From positions 62,001-126,000 of the forward strand of contig JBCCXD010000001.1 of NCBI GenBank assembly GCA_039192165.1: a DNA stretch of 64,000 nt, written 5' to 3'. Both the position numbers and the translations under genes were made by a program. The notes below the pieces were generated by a model. It was not told the DNA's origin. It made no database searches and worked only from the letters and a program-made list of their open reading frames with translations. Positions 9,614 through 18,151 of this stretch are shown here, piece by piece. Positions within the stretch are counted from its first letter, which is position 1. Each line of letters opens with the position of its first letter. This stretch comes from Dinoroseobacter sp039192165 (GTDB taxonomy: Bacteria > Pseudomonadota > Alphaproteobacteria > Rhodobacterales > Rhodobacteraceae).

Positions 9614-9635
9614 TTGCGACAACGGCATGTCGAAA
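9614..9635. promoter_or_regulatory. Inverted repeat upstream of ABC operon, operator candidate
   Basis: An imperfect inverted repeat TTGCGACA-N6-TGTCGAAA (7 of 8 positions symmetrical) lies in the 246-bp gap between the AraC gene and the binding-protein gene. It could bind the neighbouring regulator or another factor. Support is only its symmetry and position. Confidence 0.3.
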
Positions 9636-9807
9636 ATATACCCCTAAAGGTCGGCTCTGGCTGTTGACCATCGTCGGATTATCCGGTGAGTTGAGGCCAA
9701 CAATGACAGCTCCTGCGTAAAAATATTGCTCATAGCCCTCGTCTTCTGGCGATGGCTCGGCTGATTTTATGTACGGAAAAGACAAAAAATGTCCCAGGGA
9801 GAACGAC

Positions 9808-11481
9808 ATGACCAAAGACACAATCAACGGTAAACCGTTGCACACCAAGATCGCCATGTATGCCGCAGACTGTCAGTCAGGCAAACTCAGCCGCCGGGAA
9901 TTTCTGTCCTACGCAACCGCTTTGGGCGCAACCGCAGCGACAGCCTACACCCTCATTGGCGCGAAACCGGCGATTGCGGCCAGCCACGGTGCTGAGCCGG
10001 CTAAGGGCGGTACGCTTCGTGTGCAGCATCTCGTAAAAGCGATGAAAGAGCCGCGGACTTATGACTGGTCGGAGCTTGGAAATCACTCGCGCGGGTTCCT
10101 TGAGTATCTGGTCGAATACAACCGCGACGGAAGCTTTCGCGGCATGCTGCTTGAGAGCTGGGAAGTAAATGAAGACGCCACGGTTTACACGCTGAATGTC
10201 CGCCCCGGGGTCACCTGGAACAACGGCGATGCTTTCACGGCCGAGGACGTGGCCCGCAACATCACCGGCTGGTGCGACACAACGCTCGAAGGCAATTCCA
10301 TGTCCGCGCGTGTTGCCGGACTGGTCGACGCCAACAGCGGCCAGGCCCGCGACGGCGCGATTGTGATTGTGGACGATCTGACCGTGCAGCTGAATCTGTC
10401 AGCCCCCGATATCACCCTGATCGCAACTATGTCCGATTACCCATCGGCCATTACTCATGCAAGTTTCCCTGGAGGCAATCCGTTCGATCATGGGATCGGA
10501 ACAGGGCCATACAGACCGGTCAGCTTCGAGGCCAATGTCAAAGCCGTGCTGGAACTTAACACCGATCATACATGGTGGGGCACAGAGGTTTACGGCGGCC
10601 CGTATGTGGACCGGATCGAGTTTGTCGACTTTGGCACTGACCCTGCAACATGGATGGCCGGCGCCGAGGCAGAAGAATTCGACCTCACCTACGAAACCAC
10701 CGGCGAGTTTGTAGACCTGTTTGAGGCCATTGGCTGGACCGGCACTGAAACCGTCACCGGCGCGACGACGGTGTGTCGGCCGAACCAGGTCGCTGACGTC
10801 GATGGCGTGCAGCCCTATGCTGACGTGAACGTACGGCGCGCATTGTCGCTTGCGGTGGACAACTCAGTCGTCCTTGAGCTTGGCTACAACAATCAGGGTT
10901 CGGTTGCAGAAAACCACCATGTCTGTCCGATCCATCCCGAATACGCCGACATTGGTCCGGCAGAAAGTGATCCGGCAAAGGCAAAAGAGCTCATGGAAGC
11001 GGCCGGCATGATGGACGTGAACCATGTATTCATCACGCCTGACGAAGAATTTCTCGTCAACACGGGGGCATCACTGGTGGCGCAACTGCGCGACGCGGGC
11101 TTCACGGCGGAACACCGGATTCAGCCGGGCGCAACATTCTGGGGCGACTGGACAAAGCACGCCTTCTCCGCAACCACATGGAACCACAGACCGCTGGGCG
11201 TGCAGATCCTGGCGCTGGCGTATCGGTCCGGCGAAGCGTGGAATGAAAGCGCCTATTCCAGCGCCGAGTTCGACGCGGCTCTGGCTGAAGCCCTCGGCAT
11301 CTCGGACGCCGATGCGCGCCGCGAAGTGATGACGAAGGTGCAGCAGATCATGCGCGATGATGCCGTGATCATTCAGCCCTACTGGCGGTCTCTGTATAAC
11401 CACCACCGGGGCGACGTGCTGAACGCGGAGAAGCACCCAAGCCACGAGATCCACGTCTACAAGATCGGCTTCTCCGCCTGA
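9808..11481 (+). CDS. Oligopeptide-type ABC transporter substrate-binding protein (Tat-exported)
   Basis: Periplasmic binding protein of the SBP_bac_5 (dipeptide/oligopeptide/nickel) family. The N terminus has a twin-arginine signal, LSRREFLSYATALGATAA, followed by a hydrophobic stretch and AIAASHGAEP, so it is probably folded before export through Tat. Family phrases include GGTLRV, LLESWEVNEDATVYTLNVRPG and TAEDVARNI. The ATG at 9808 has AGGGAG six bases upstream and gives 557 aa; an upstream in-frame ATG at 9769 lacks a Shine-Dalgarno. It heads an operon with two permeases and a double ATPase. The substrate cannot be told from sequence. Confidence 0.9.
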   Translation: MTKDTINGKPLHTKIAMYAADCQSGKLSRREFLSYATALGATAATAYTLIGAKPAIAASHGAEPAKGGTLRVQHLVKAMKEPRTYDWSELGNHSRGFLEYLVEYNRDGSFRGMLLESWEVNEDATVYTLNVRPGVTWNNGDAFTAEDVARNITGWCDTTLEGNSMSARVAGLVDANSGQARDGAIVIVDDLTVQLNLSAPDITLIATMSDYPSAITHASFPGGNPFDHGIGTGPYRPVSFEANVKAVLELNTDHTWWGTEVYGGPYVDRIEFVDFGTDPATWMAGAEAEEFDLTYETTGEFVDLFEAIGWTGTETVTGATTVCRPNQVADVDGVQPYADVNVRRALSLAVDNSVVLELGYNNQGSVAENHHVCPIHPEYADIGPAESDPAKAKELMEAAGMMDVNHVFITPDEEFLVNTGASLVAQLRDAGFTAEHRIQPGATFWGDWTKHAFSATTWNHRPLGVQILALAYRSGEAWNESAYSSAEFDAALAEALGISDADARREVMTKVQQIMRDDAVIIQPYWRSLYNHHRGDVLNAEKHPSHEIHVYKIGFSA

Positions 11482-11504
11482 TCCGGAACCTGACCGGCAA
11501 GACC

Positions 11505-11530
11505 GGGGGTCTGGCAGCATCCGGACCCCC
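11505..11530 (+). promoter_or_regulatory. Intercistronic hairpin after binding-protein gene
   Basis: Arms at 11505-11514 and 11521-11530 form a 10-bp stem (one U-G pair) with a six-base loop. There is no following U-run, so it is not a plain terminator. It lies 24 bp after the binding-protein stop and 33 bp before the permease start, where such structures can stabilise the upstream message or attenuate transcription. Confidence 0.55.
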
Positions 11531-11562
11531 ACCCAGCGCGTCACCTTATCGGATCATAACCC

Positions 11563-12651
11563 ATGTTTCTCTTCATACTGCGCCGCACGGGCGTGATGCT
11601 GCTCACAGCGCTTTGTGTGACCTTCATCGTCTTCTTCCTGACCAATCTGGGCCCAAACCTTGAGAAAGTGGCGAAGTCTGAAGGCTCGGTGCGGATGACA
11701 GACGCAGAGGTCGCAAGTTGGCTGGAGCGCAATGGCTATGACCGTCCAATGCTGCTGCGCTATGGCGAGTGGCTTGGGTTTGTTCCCGGTTGGACGCGGC
11801 AGGAAGACAATGGTCTGAGGGGCCGCTGCATCGACGGCTTCTGGAACGAGGGTGACCCAAATCCGCCGCGGTATTGCGGCGTCTTGCAGGGCGATTTTGG
11901 CGAGAGCACCGTCTTTAAGGCCGATGTTGGTGGCGTGATCACCGAGCGGCTGGCCCTGTCGGGCAAGCTGATGTTCTGGGTGATGGTGGTCATGGTGCCC
12001 ACCGCGCTGATGGTTGGCGTGCTGGCCGGGATGCGAGAAGGATCCCGCCTTGACCGCAGCCTGTCCACATTTTCCATCGCGACGACTGCCACGCCGGAAT
12101 ATGTCTCCGGTGTCGTGCTTGTCGTGCTCTTTGCGTCTTCAACGGCCGGCCTGTCGCCGATTTTCAAGGAATGGGGCCTGATTGAGGGACGCACGATCCT
12201 TAAGGGTTCGGCCGCGTCTGCGGCTGAGGATGCGACACTCTCGAATTTTACCCTGCCGGTGATGACAATGGCACTTTACGGCATGGGATACATCGCACGC
12301 ATGACGCGCGCCTCTATGGCCGAGGTTATGACCGCGCAATACATCCGGACCGCGCGCCTGAAAGGCGTAAGCTTTCGCAACATCGTGCTCAAGCATGCGC
12401 TTCGCAACGCGCTGATCGCCCCCTTCACTGTCATCATGCTGCAATTCCCTTGGCTTCTGACCGGCGTGGTGATCGTTGAGACACTGTTCAACTACAAAGG
12501 CTTCGGCTGGACCCTGGTGCAGGCAGCGTCAAACAACGACATCGAACTGCTGCTGGCCTGCTCCATCGTGGCCGTCGCGGTTGTCCTCGTGACGCAGCTG
12601 ATATCGGATATCGGCTATGTCTTTCTGAACCCCCGCATCCGGATCGCGTGA
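11563..12651 (+). CDS. ABC transporter permease (DppB type)
   Basis: Inner-membrane permease of the dipeptide/oligopeptide type, 362 aa. It begins with a membrane helix (MFLFILRRTGVMLLTALCVTF), has a long periplasmic loop (about residues 45-120) and then a block of helices. The binding-protein-dependent transport EAA loop lies near TARLKGVSFRNIVLKHALRNAL. Longer than the roughly 310-aa average because of the periplasmic insert. It is followed 12 bp later by the second permease. Confidence 0.92.
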   Translation: MFLFILRRTGVMLLTALCVTFIVFFLTNLGPNLEKVAKSEGSVRMTDAEVASWLERNGYDRPMLLRYGEWLGFVPGWTRQEDNGLRGRCIDGFWNEGDPNPPRYCGVLQGDFGESTVFKADVGGVITERLALSGKLMFWVMVVMVPTALMVGVLAGMREGSRLDRSLSTFSIATTATPEYVSGVVLVVLFASSTAGLSPIFKEWGLIEGRTILKGSAASAAEDATLSNFTLPVMTMALYGMGYIARMTRASMAEVMTAQYIRTARLKGVSFRNIVLKHALRNALIAPFTVIMLQFPWLLTGVVIVETLFNYKGFGWTLVQAASNNDIELLLACSIVAVAVVLVTQLISDIGYVFLNPRIRIA

Positions 12652-12663
12652 GGCAGACAGGAC

Positions 12664-13824
12664 ATGGAACCGATGACCACATTCGAAATCACTGCCAAGG
12701 TCCTGATCCAGTTCCTGCCTGTCTGGGGCGCGCTGATCGCAACGTTCACACTCTCGATCGTCTACAAGCGCAAGCTGGGACTTTACGGAAAGCTCTTTGA
12801 CAGCACGATTGGCATGATCGGCTTTGCACTGGTGATGTTCTGGGTTTTCACCGCGATCTTCGCAGATCTGATCATCACACATGACCCGATACAGGTTGTG
12901 TCCGGTATGAAAAACAAGGTGCCCGGAACGCCGGTGCCCACGGGCACCGAAGGTTTCACGCATTACCTGTTTGGGGGCGACAACCTGGCTCGCGACGTGT
13001 TTTCGCGCATGGTGATGGGCGCACGTGAAGTACTGAAGATCGCCCCTGCAGCGACGATGTTTGCCTTCATGGTCGGGATCGTGCTCGGCCTGCCTGCGGG
13101 CTATTTTGGAGGGCGGCTCGATACCGTCTTAAGTTTTCTTGCAAATCTGGTCCTGGCCTTTCCGGTGATCCTGCTTTTCTACCTGCTGGTTACGCCCGAA
13201 ATCGTGGCCACCGGCATCCCGGTCTATATGGCAGCGGTGCTGTTTTTGTTCCCCATCCTGTTTTTGGTGGTGCTGTGGAATTCGCGCTTCTTCACGCAGC
13301 CGCAGAAGCGCAACCTTTATGTGGCCCTGACGCTGTTGTTGGGGGGCTGGCTATATATCGGGCTCGCATTCGATGCCGATCCGCTTGGCCTGGTTTCTAT
13401 GCCGTCAAATGTTCTGATCGTCTTTGTATCGGTGGTATTCGTGAATTCGCCGACAGTGTTCCGGATCGTACGCGGGATCGTGCTCGACATTCAGACCCGC
13501 GACTATGTGGCTGCGGCCCAGACCCGCGGAGAGGGACCCTGGTATATCATGCTGTGGGAAATCCTGCCGAATGCCCGCGGACCGCTGATCGTCGATTTCT
13601 GCCTGCGCATCGGTTACACGACCATCCTGTTGGGGACACTTGGCTTCTTCGGTCTGGGTGTAAGCCCCGAAAGCCCCGACTGGGGCTCCACGATCAACCA
13701 GGGCCGGCGGTTGTTGTCGGTATACGTACACCCTGCCCTGCCTCCTGCATTTGCATTGATGAGCCTTGTTCTGGGCCTCAACCTGCTGGCCGACGGTCTG
13801 CGCGAAGAAAGCATGACGGACTGA
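12664..13824 (+). CDS. ABC transporter permease (DppC type)
   Basis: Second permease of the heterodimeric channel, 386 aa. It has an N-terminal helix, a periplasmic stretch (ITHDPIQVVSGMKNK), and the EAA-type loop AAQTRGEGPWYIMLWEILPNA followed by FLRIGYT-like helices and GLGVSPESPDWG, typical of DppC/OppC. It is longer than the family norm; extra hydrophobic segments lie in the middle (residues about 175-260). The gene ends at TGA 13824, followed by a GC-rich hairpin before the ATPase gene. Confidence 0.92.
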   Translation: MEPMTTFEITAKVLIQFLPVWGALIATFTLSIVYKRKLGLYGKLFDSTIGMIGFALVMFWVFTAIFADLIITHDPIQVVSGMKNKVPGTPVPTGTEGFTHYLFGGDNLARDVFSRMVMGAREVLKIAPAATMFAFMVGIVLGLPAGYFGGRLDTVLSFLANLVLAFPVILLFYLLVTPEIVATGIPVYMAAVLFLFPILFLVVLWNSRFFTQPQKRNLYVALTLLLGGWLYIGLAFDADPLGLVSMPSNVLIVFVSVVFVNSPTVFRIVRGIVLDIQTRDYVAAAQTRGEGPWYIMLWEILPNARGPLIVDFCLRIGYTTILLGTLGFFGLGVSPESPDWGSTINQGRRLLSVYVHPALPPAFALMSLVLGLNLLADGLREESMTD

Positions 13825-13830
13825 CCCAGT

Positions 13831-13870
13831 GCGGGGGGGCAGCCCCCCGCACCCCCCGGAGTATTTGGAC
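13831..13870 (+). repeat. GC-hairpin element (GCGGGGGG...CCCCCCGC then CCCCCCGGAGTATTTGG)
   Basis: A perfect 8-bp stem (13831-13838 with 13843-13850) closed by a GCAG tetraloop, followed by a C-rich run and GGAGTATTTGG. From memory, similar elements occur many times between genes in Rhodobacteraceae genomes; only one copy is seen here. It separates the permease stop from the ATPase start at 13889. Confidence 0.5.
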
Positions 13871-13888
13871 AAAGAAGAAGGACGCCAG

Positions 13889-15967
13889 ATGTCAGAGAGC
13901 CAAAATGGCCCGATCCTGGAGATCGAAAATCTCTCAATCTCCTTTTTCACGCGGCTGCGCGAGATCCCGGCGGTGATGGATTTTTCCTGCGCGGTGCAAC
14001 CGGGTGAGGCGATGGGTCTTGTGGGTGAATCCGGGTGCGGCAAATCCACAGTGGCGCTTGGCGTGATGCAGGATCTTGGCGTCAACGGCCGTATTGTGGG
14101 GGGCTCTATCAAGTTCAAAGGGCGTGATCTGAACACAATGAGCCCCGAGGAGCTGCGCAAGATCCGCGGCAAAGACATCGCGATGATTTATCAGGAGCCA
14201 ATGGCCTCGCTGAACCCGGCGATGAAGATCGGCAAGCAGCTTATGGAAGTTCCGATGATCCATGAGGGTGTGTCGGAAGAGGAGGCGTATCAGCGCGCGC
14301 TGGAAGTCGTCACCGATGTGCGCCTTCCGGATCCCGAACGCATGCTCCGGTCGTTCCCGCATCAGCTGTCGGGTGGCCAGCAACAGCGGATCGTCATCGC
14401 CATGGCTTTGATGTCCAAACCATCGCTGCTGATCCTTGACGAACCCACCACCGCGCTTGACGTGACCGTGGAGGCCGCAGTGGTCAATCTGGTTAAGGAC
14501 CTGGGCCGGAAATACGGCACATCGATGCTGTTTATTTCGCACAATCTCGGGCTGGTGCTGGAAACCTGTGACAGGCTGTGCGTGATGTATTCAGGTGAAG
14601 CGGTCGAGACAGGGTCGATTCAGGATGTATTCGACAAGATGCAGCACCCGTATACGCAGGCGCTGTTCCGCTCCATCCCGCTGCCCGGTGCGGACAAGAA
14701 CGCGCGCCCGCTTATCGCCATCCCCGGCAACTTTCCTTTGCCGCATGAACGTCCGCCGGGGTGCAATTTCGGCCCCCGTTGCGGCTATTTCGAGAAGGAC
14801 CGCTGCAACGCGCAAGACATCTCGATGTTTGAGATCGCGGGCGATGACCGCCATGCCAGCCGCTGTTTGCGTTTTCAGGAAATTGACTGGGACGCCCCGC
14901 CGAAAGTGGCTGCCACTCAGCTTAACTCACAGCCTGGCGATGTTGTCCTCAAGATCGACAATCTCAAGAAATACTACGAGGTCGCGGCGAGCGCGCTTTT
15001 CGGCGGCAGCAAGAAAGTGGTGAAGGCCAATGAATCCCTGACATTCGAGGCGCGCGAAAGCGAAACGCTTGCCATTGTCGGAGAGTCCGGGTGTGGCAAG
15101 TCCACACTCGCCAAAGTGCTGATGGGTCTTGAGACCGCAACAGATGGCACAGTGTTGATCGACAATCGCGAAGTTCAGTCCACTGAAATTCAGGCCCGGG
15201 AAACCAACACTGTTTCGAACGTGCAAATGGTGTTCCAGAACCCTTTCGATACGTTGAACCCGTCGATGACTGTCGGCAGCCAGATCATCCGCGCTCTGGA
15301 GATTTTCGGTGTCGGCGACTCTCAGGAAGAGCGCCAGGAGCGGATGTTGAAGCTGCTGGATCTGGTGAAACTGCCGCGCGCCTTTGCCGAGCGAATGCCT
15401 CGTCAGCTGTCCGGAGGGCAGAAACAGCGGGTTGGAATCGCCCGCGCTTTCGCCGGTGAGGCCAAGATTGTGGTTGCAGACGAACCGGTCAGTGCACTTG
15501 ATGTGTCGGTTCAGGCCGCAGTCACCGATCTGTTGATGGAGATTCAGCGCGAAAATAAGACCACTCTTCTGTTTATCTCTCATGATTTGTCGATTGTGCG
15601 CTATCTCAGCGACCGGGTGATGGTCATGTATCTGGGACATGTGGTCGAGCTTGGCACCACGGACGAGGTTTTCGCCCCGCCCTATCACCCCTATACGGAG
15701 GCGCTGCTCTCTGCGGTGCCAATTGCCGACACTTCAGTGGAGAAAGAACACATCGTTCTTGAGGGCGATATTCCTTCAGCTATGAACCCGCCCAAAGGAT
15801 GCCCGTTTCAGACACGCTGCCGCTGGAAAGACCGCGTCGCCGGCGGGCTTTGCGAGAAAGAAGTTCCGCCGATCCAACGGTCTGCAAGTGGACACCAGAT
15901 CAAGTGTCATCTGAGTGAAGAGGTTCTGGCGGAAATGACTCCGGTTATCAAAATCGCAGCTGAATAA
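13889..15967 (+). CDS. Fused ABC transporter ATPase (DppD-DppF type, two nucleotide-binding domains)
   Basis: 692-aa protein with two complete ATPase domains. In the first, Walker A GESGCGKST is at about 46-54, the signature LSGGQQQR begins at 160 and Walker B LLILDEP is near 180. Each domain ends in an oligopeptide-transporter C-terminal region with a cysteine cluster (GCNFGPRCGYFEKDRC in the first, GCPFQTRCRW in the second) that may bind an Fe-S cluster. The second half repeats GESGCGKST and LSGGQKQR. I chose the ATG at 13889 (MSESQNGPIL), since the upstream open codons fall in the hairpin repeat. It energises the two permeases upstream. Confidence 0.94.
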   Translation: MSESQNGPILEIENLSISFFTRLREIPAVMDFSCAVQPGEAMGLVGESGCGKSTVALGVMQDLGVNGRIVGGSIKFKGRDLNTMSPEELRKIRGKDIAMIYQEPMASLNPAMKIGKQLMEVPMIHEGVSEEEAYQRALEVVTDVRLPDPERMLRSFPHQLSGGQQQRIVIAMALMSKPSLLILDEPTTALDVTVEAAVVNLVKDLGRKYGTSMLFISHNLGLVLETCDRLCVMYSGEAVETGSIQDVFDKMQHPYTQALFRSIPLPGADKNARPLIAIPGNFPLPHERPPGCNFGPRCGYFEKDRCNAQDISMFEIAGDDRHASRCLRFQEIDWDAPPKVAATQLNSQPGDVVLKIDNLKKYYEVAASALFGGSKKVVKANESLTFEARESETLAIVGESGCGKSTLAKVLMGLETATDGTVLIDNREVQSTEIQARETNTVSNVQMVFQNPFDTLNPSMTVGSQIIRALEIFGVGDSQEERQERMLKLLDLVKLPRAFAERMPRQLSGGQKQRVGIARAFAGEAKIVVADEPVSALDVSVQAAVTDLLMEIQRENKTTLLFISHDLSIVRYLSDRVMVMYLGHVVELGTTDEVFAPPYHPYTEALLSAVPIADTSVEKEHIVLEGDIPSAMNPPKGCPFQTRCRWKDRVAGGLCEKEVPPIQRSASGHQIKCHLSEEVLAEMTPVIKIAAE

Positions 15968-16068
15968 AGAAGATCACGGCCTTCGACAGACCGTAAATGA
16001 CCCTCGATTGGTCGCAAAAAGTTTCGCTTTCTTGCAACTTGTCGCTTAACGTCTTCTGAATAAACAGA

Positions 16069-16080
16069 GTGTCCGGACAC
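16069..16080. promoter_or_regulatory. Perfect 12-bp palindrome upstream of BCCT transporter
   Basis: GTGTCCGGACAC is perfectly symmetrical and lies 62 bp before the transporter start; part of it (CCGGACA) recurs 13 bases later. Its position fits an operator, but no matching regulator gene is visible nearby. The remaining gap (15968-16142) shows no gene. Confidence 0.3.
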
Positions 16081-16142
16081 AGAAGCCGGACATGGTACCG
16101 GAGCCAGGACCGGAGGAGCGGTCCGAAGAGGGAGAAAAACCA

Positions 16143-17990
16143 ATGCCAGTCAAACCACCGGTGACTGACCTGCCGATCAAGACGGCCGAGTCCGGATTTT
16201 ATCGCGGGTTCACCAAGGATGTTGCCATCACAGCCAAGCTGCTTGTCGGCGGTCTGATCATCTGGGCCATCGCCTTTCCTGATCAAGCGGCAAGCGTTCT
16301 TGGCTCGCTGAATACGATTATCCTCGCGACGTTCAACTTCTGGTACGTCTACGTGATGGCCTTCTTTGTGATCTTGTGCTTTGTGCTGGCGATTTGGCCG
16401 ACAGCCGGATCCCTGCGTCTTGGGCATGACAACGACCGACCAGAGTTTTCGAACTTTTCATGGTTCTCGATGATGTTCGGGGCAGGCATCGGTATCGGCA
16501 TGCTGACCTTTGCCACGGCGGAGCCAATGTACCACTGGGGCACAAACCCGTCGACGATCGTGGGCGATACCGTGGGCTCCAGTGCCGGAAATGTAAGGGA
16601 CGCCTATATATGGTCCTTTACCCACTGGGGGCTGGCCGCCTGGGCCTCCTATGCCATTGTTGGTCTGGCGCTTGGCTATTTCTGCTACCGGCGCGGGCTT
16701 CCACTGACCATACGGTCCGCTTTGACGCCTATCTTCGGCGAAAAGCTTTCCGGCCCGATTGGCCATACGGTTGACGTTGTTGCGGTGGTCGCCACTGTGC
16801 TTGGCGTGTCCCAAACCCTCGGGTTCGGGGTTGAACAGTTCCTGTCCGGATTGTCCCGGATTGGGTTCGGCGACTGGATGTTCAATATTGCCGAAGACAA
16901 CTCGAAGTCGCCGTCAACGATCGGAATTATCGTCGCCTTGCTGGTGATTATGGGGGCATCGACGCTCTCGGCGCTTTCGGGTGTGGGCAAAGGCATCAAG
17001 TGGCTGTCGAACCTCAATATGGGGCTAAGCTTCTTTCTGTTGGCGTTCTTCCTGATTTTCGGATCCACCTTCTTTGGTTTGCAGGCGCTCTTCTTGGGCA
17101 TGTGGGACTATTTGCTTTCAATTCCCGGCAACCTCTTTGCGGTCTGGGTCGAGACGCCTATGGATGCGTTCACCGCGACCGTGCCAGCCGCAGTCCAGGC
17201 ACTTCCGGCCGAGGACCTCGCAGCGGTTTACGACTCCGCCACAAGCCCCTGGGGCACGCTTGCCTCCTTCACCGAAGGGTTGCCAGCGTCGGCGGCGGCC
17301 TTGTCCGAGGCCGATATCGCTGCCGCCTATGCAGCCGGTACAGACAGCCGTCTGTCGGGCTGGCAAGGCGCCTGGACGATTTTCTACTGGGCGTGGTGGA
17401 TCGCATTTGCCCCCTTTGTCGGCGTGTTCCTTGCGCGCATCTCAAAGGGCCGCACAATCCGGGAGTATGTCCTGGGCGCTATGATCATTCCCGCGATCAT
17501 GTGCTTTATCTGGTTTGCGATGGTCGGCGGCACGGCAATTGACCTTGAGTTGTCCGGTGTGGCCGAAGGGGCGATCACAGACGCAGGTCAGGCAGATCAG
17601 CTCTTTGCGATGCTCGCGGTGATCCTGTCCGAAGGACTGGCATATATCATGTCGATCATCGTGGTGATCCTGCTTCTGACCTACCTCGTTACGTCAGCCG
17701 ACAGTGCGGTGCTGATTATCAACACGATCAACGCCGCTGGCGACGAAGGCCCAAAGGCCCGTCCGCACATCCTGTTCTGGGGTGCGGCCCTGGCGCTCGT
17801 GGTCGGTGGATTGATCTTGGCAGGCGGGCTTGGCGCAATCCAGACCGCAATGGTGATTGGCGCACTTCCGTTCAGTCTGGTTATGGTTCTGATGGGATTG
17901 TCGTTGATCAAAGCGATCTATCGCGACGGTCAACGCATGAAGGAAGGCTCGCCGACCACGCATGTGGAAGCGGACACGCCAGCCGAGTAA
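16143..17990 (+). CDS. BCCT-family betaine/carnitine/choline transporter
   Basis: Sodium- or proton-coupled symporter for quaternary ammonium compounds in the inner membrane. 615 aa with about 12 membrane segments. The family motif is clear: MMFGAGIGIGMLTFATAEP then MYHWGTNP near residues 110-135, and WTIFYWAWWIAFAPFVGVFL with ARISKGRTIREYVLG in the second half. The ATG at 16143 follows GAGGGAG, so upstream open codons are not used. A long hydrophilic loop (about 335-410) precedes the conserved WAWW segment. A dimethylglycine-dehydrogenase-like gene follows, which points to betaine or its demethylation products as substrate. Confidence 0.93.
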   Translation: MPVKPPVTDLPIKTAESGFYRGFTKDVAITAKLLVGGLIIWAIAFPDQAASVLGSLNTIILATFNFWYVYVMAFFVILCFVLAIWPTAGSLRLGHDNDRPEFSNFSWFSMMFGAGIGIGMLTFATAEPMYHWGTNPSTIVGDTVGSSAGNVRDAYIWSFTHWGLAAWASYAIVGLALGYFCYRRGLPLTIRSALTPIFGEKLSGPIGHTVDVVAVVATVLGVSQTLGFGVEQFLSGLSRIGFGDWMFNIAEDNSKSPSTIGIIVALLVIMGASTLSALSGVGKGIKWLSNLNMGLSFFLLAFFLIFGSTFFGLQALFLGMWDYLLSIPGNLFAVWVETPMDAFTATVPAAVQALPAEDLAAVYDSATSPWGTLASFTEGLPASAAALSEADIAAAYAAGTDSRLSGWQGAWTIFYWAWWIAFAPFVGVFLARISKGRTIREYVLGAMIIPAIMCFIWFAMVGGTAIDLELSGVAEGAITDAGQADQLFAMLAVILSEGLAYIMSIIVVILLLTYLVTSADSAVLIINTINAAGDEGPKARPHILFWGAALALVVGGLILAGGLGAIQTAMVIGALPFSLVMVLMGLSLIKAIYRDGQRMKEGSPTTHVEADTPAE

Positions 17991-18014
17991 GCTTCGGTCT
18001 TACACACCAAAACG

Positions 18015-18043
18015 AAGGGCGGGATCATCCCGCCCTTTTTTTT
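18015..18043 (+). terminator. Rho-independent terminator after BCCT transporter
   Basis: A stem of AAGGGCGGGA with its complement TCCCGCCCTT around a TCA loop, followed by a run of eight T. It starts 25 bp after the transporter stop and ends its transcript before the next gene. Confidence 0.92.
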
Positions 18044-18151
18044 GGGGCGCCTTGCCCACAGACCAACGGCGGAAACCGACCTCCCCGTGTCGGTTCCAGA
18101 CTTGCCCGGACACCCGCCCTCCGGAGACCCTGACCTGGACGGAGGTTTGCC

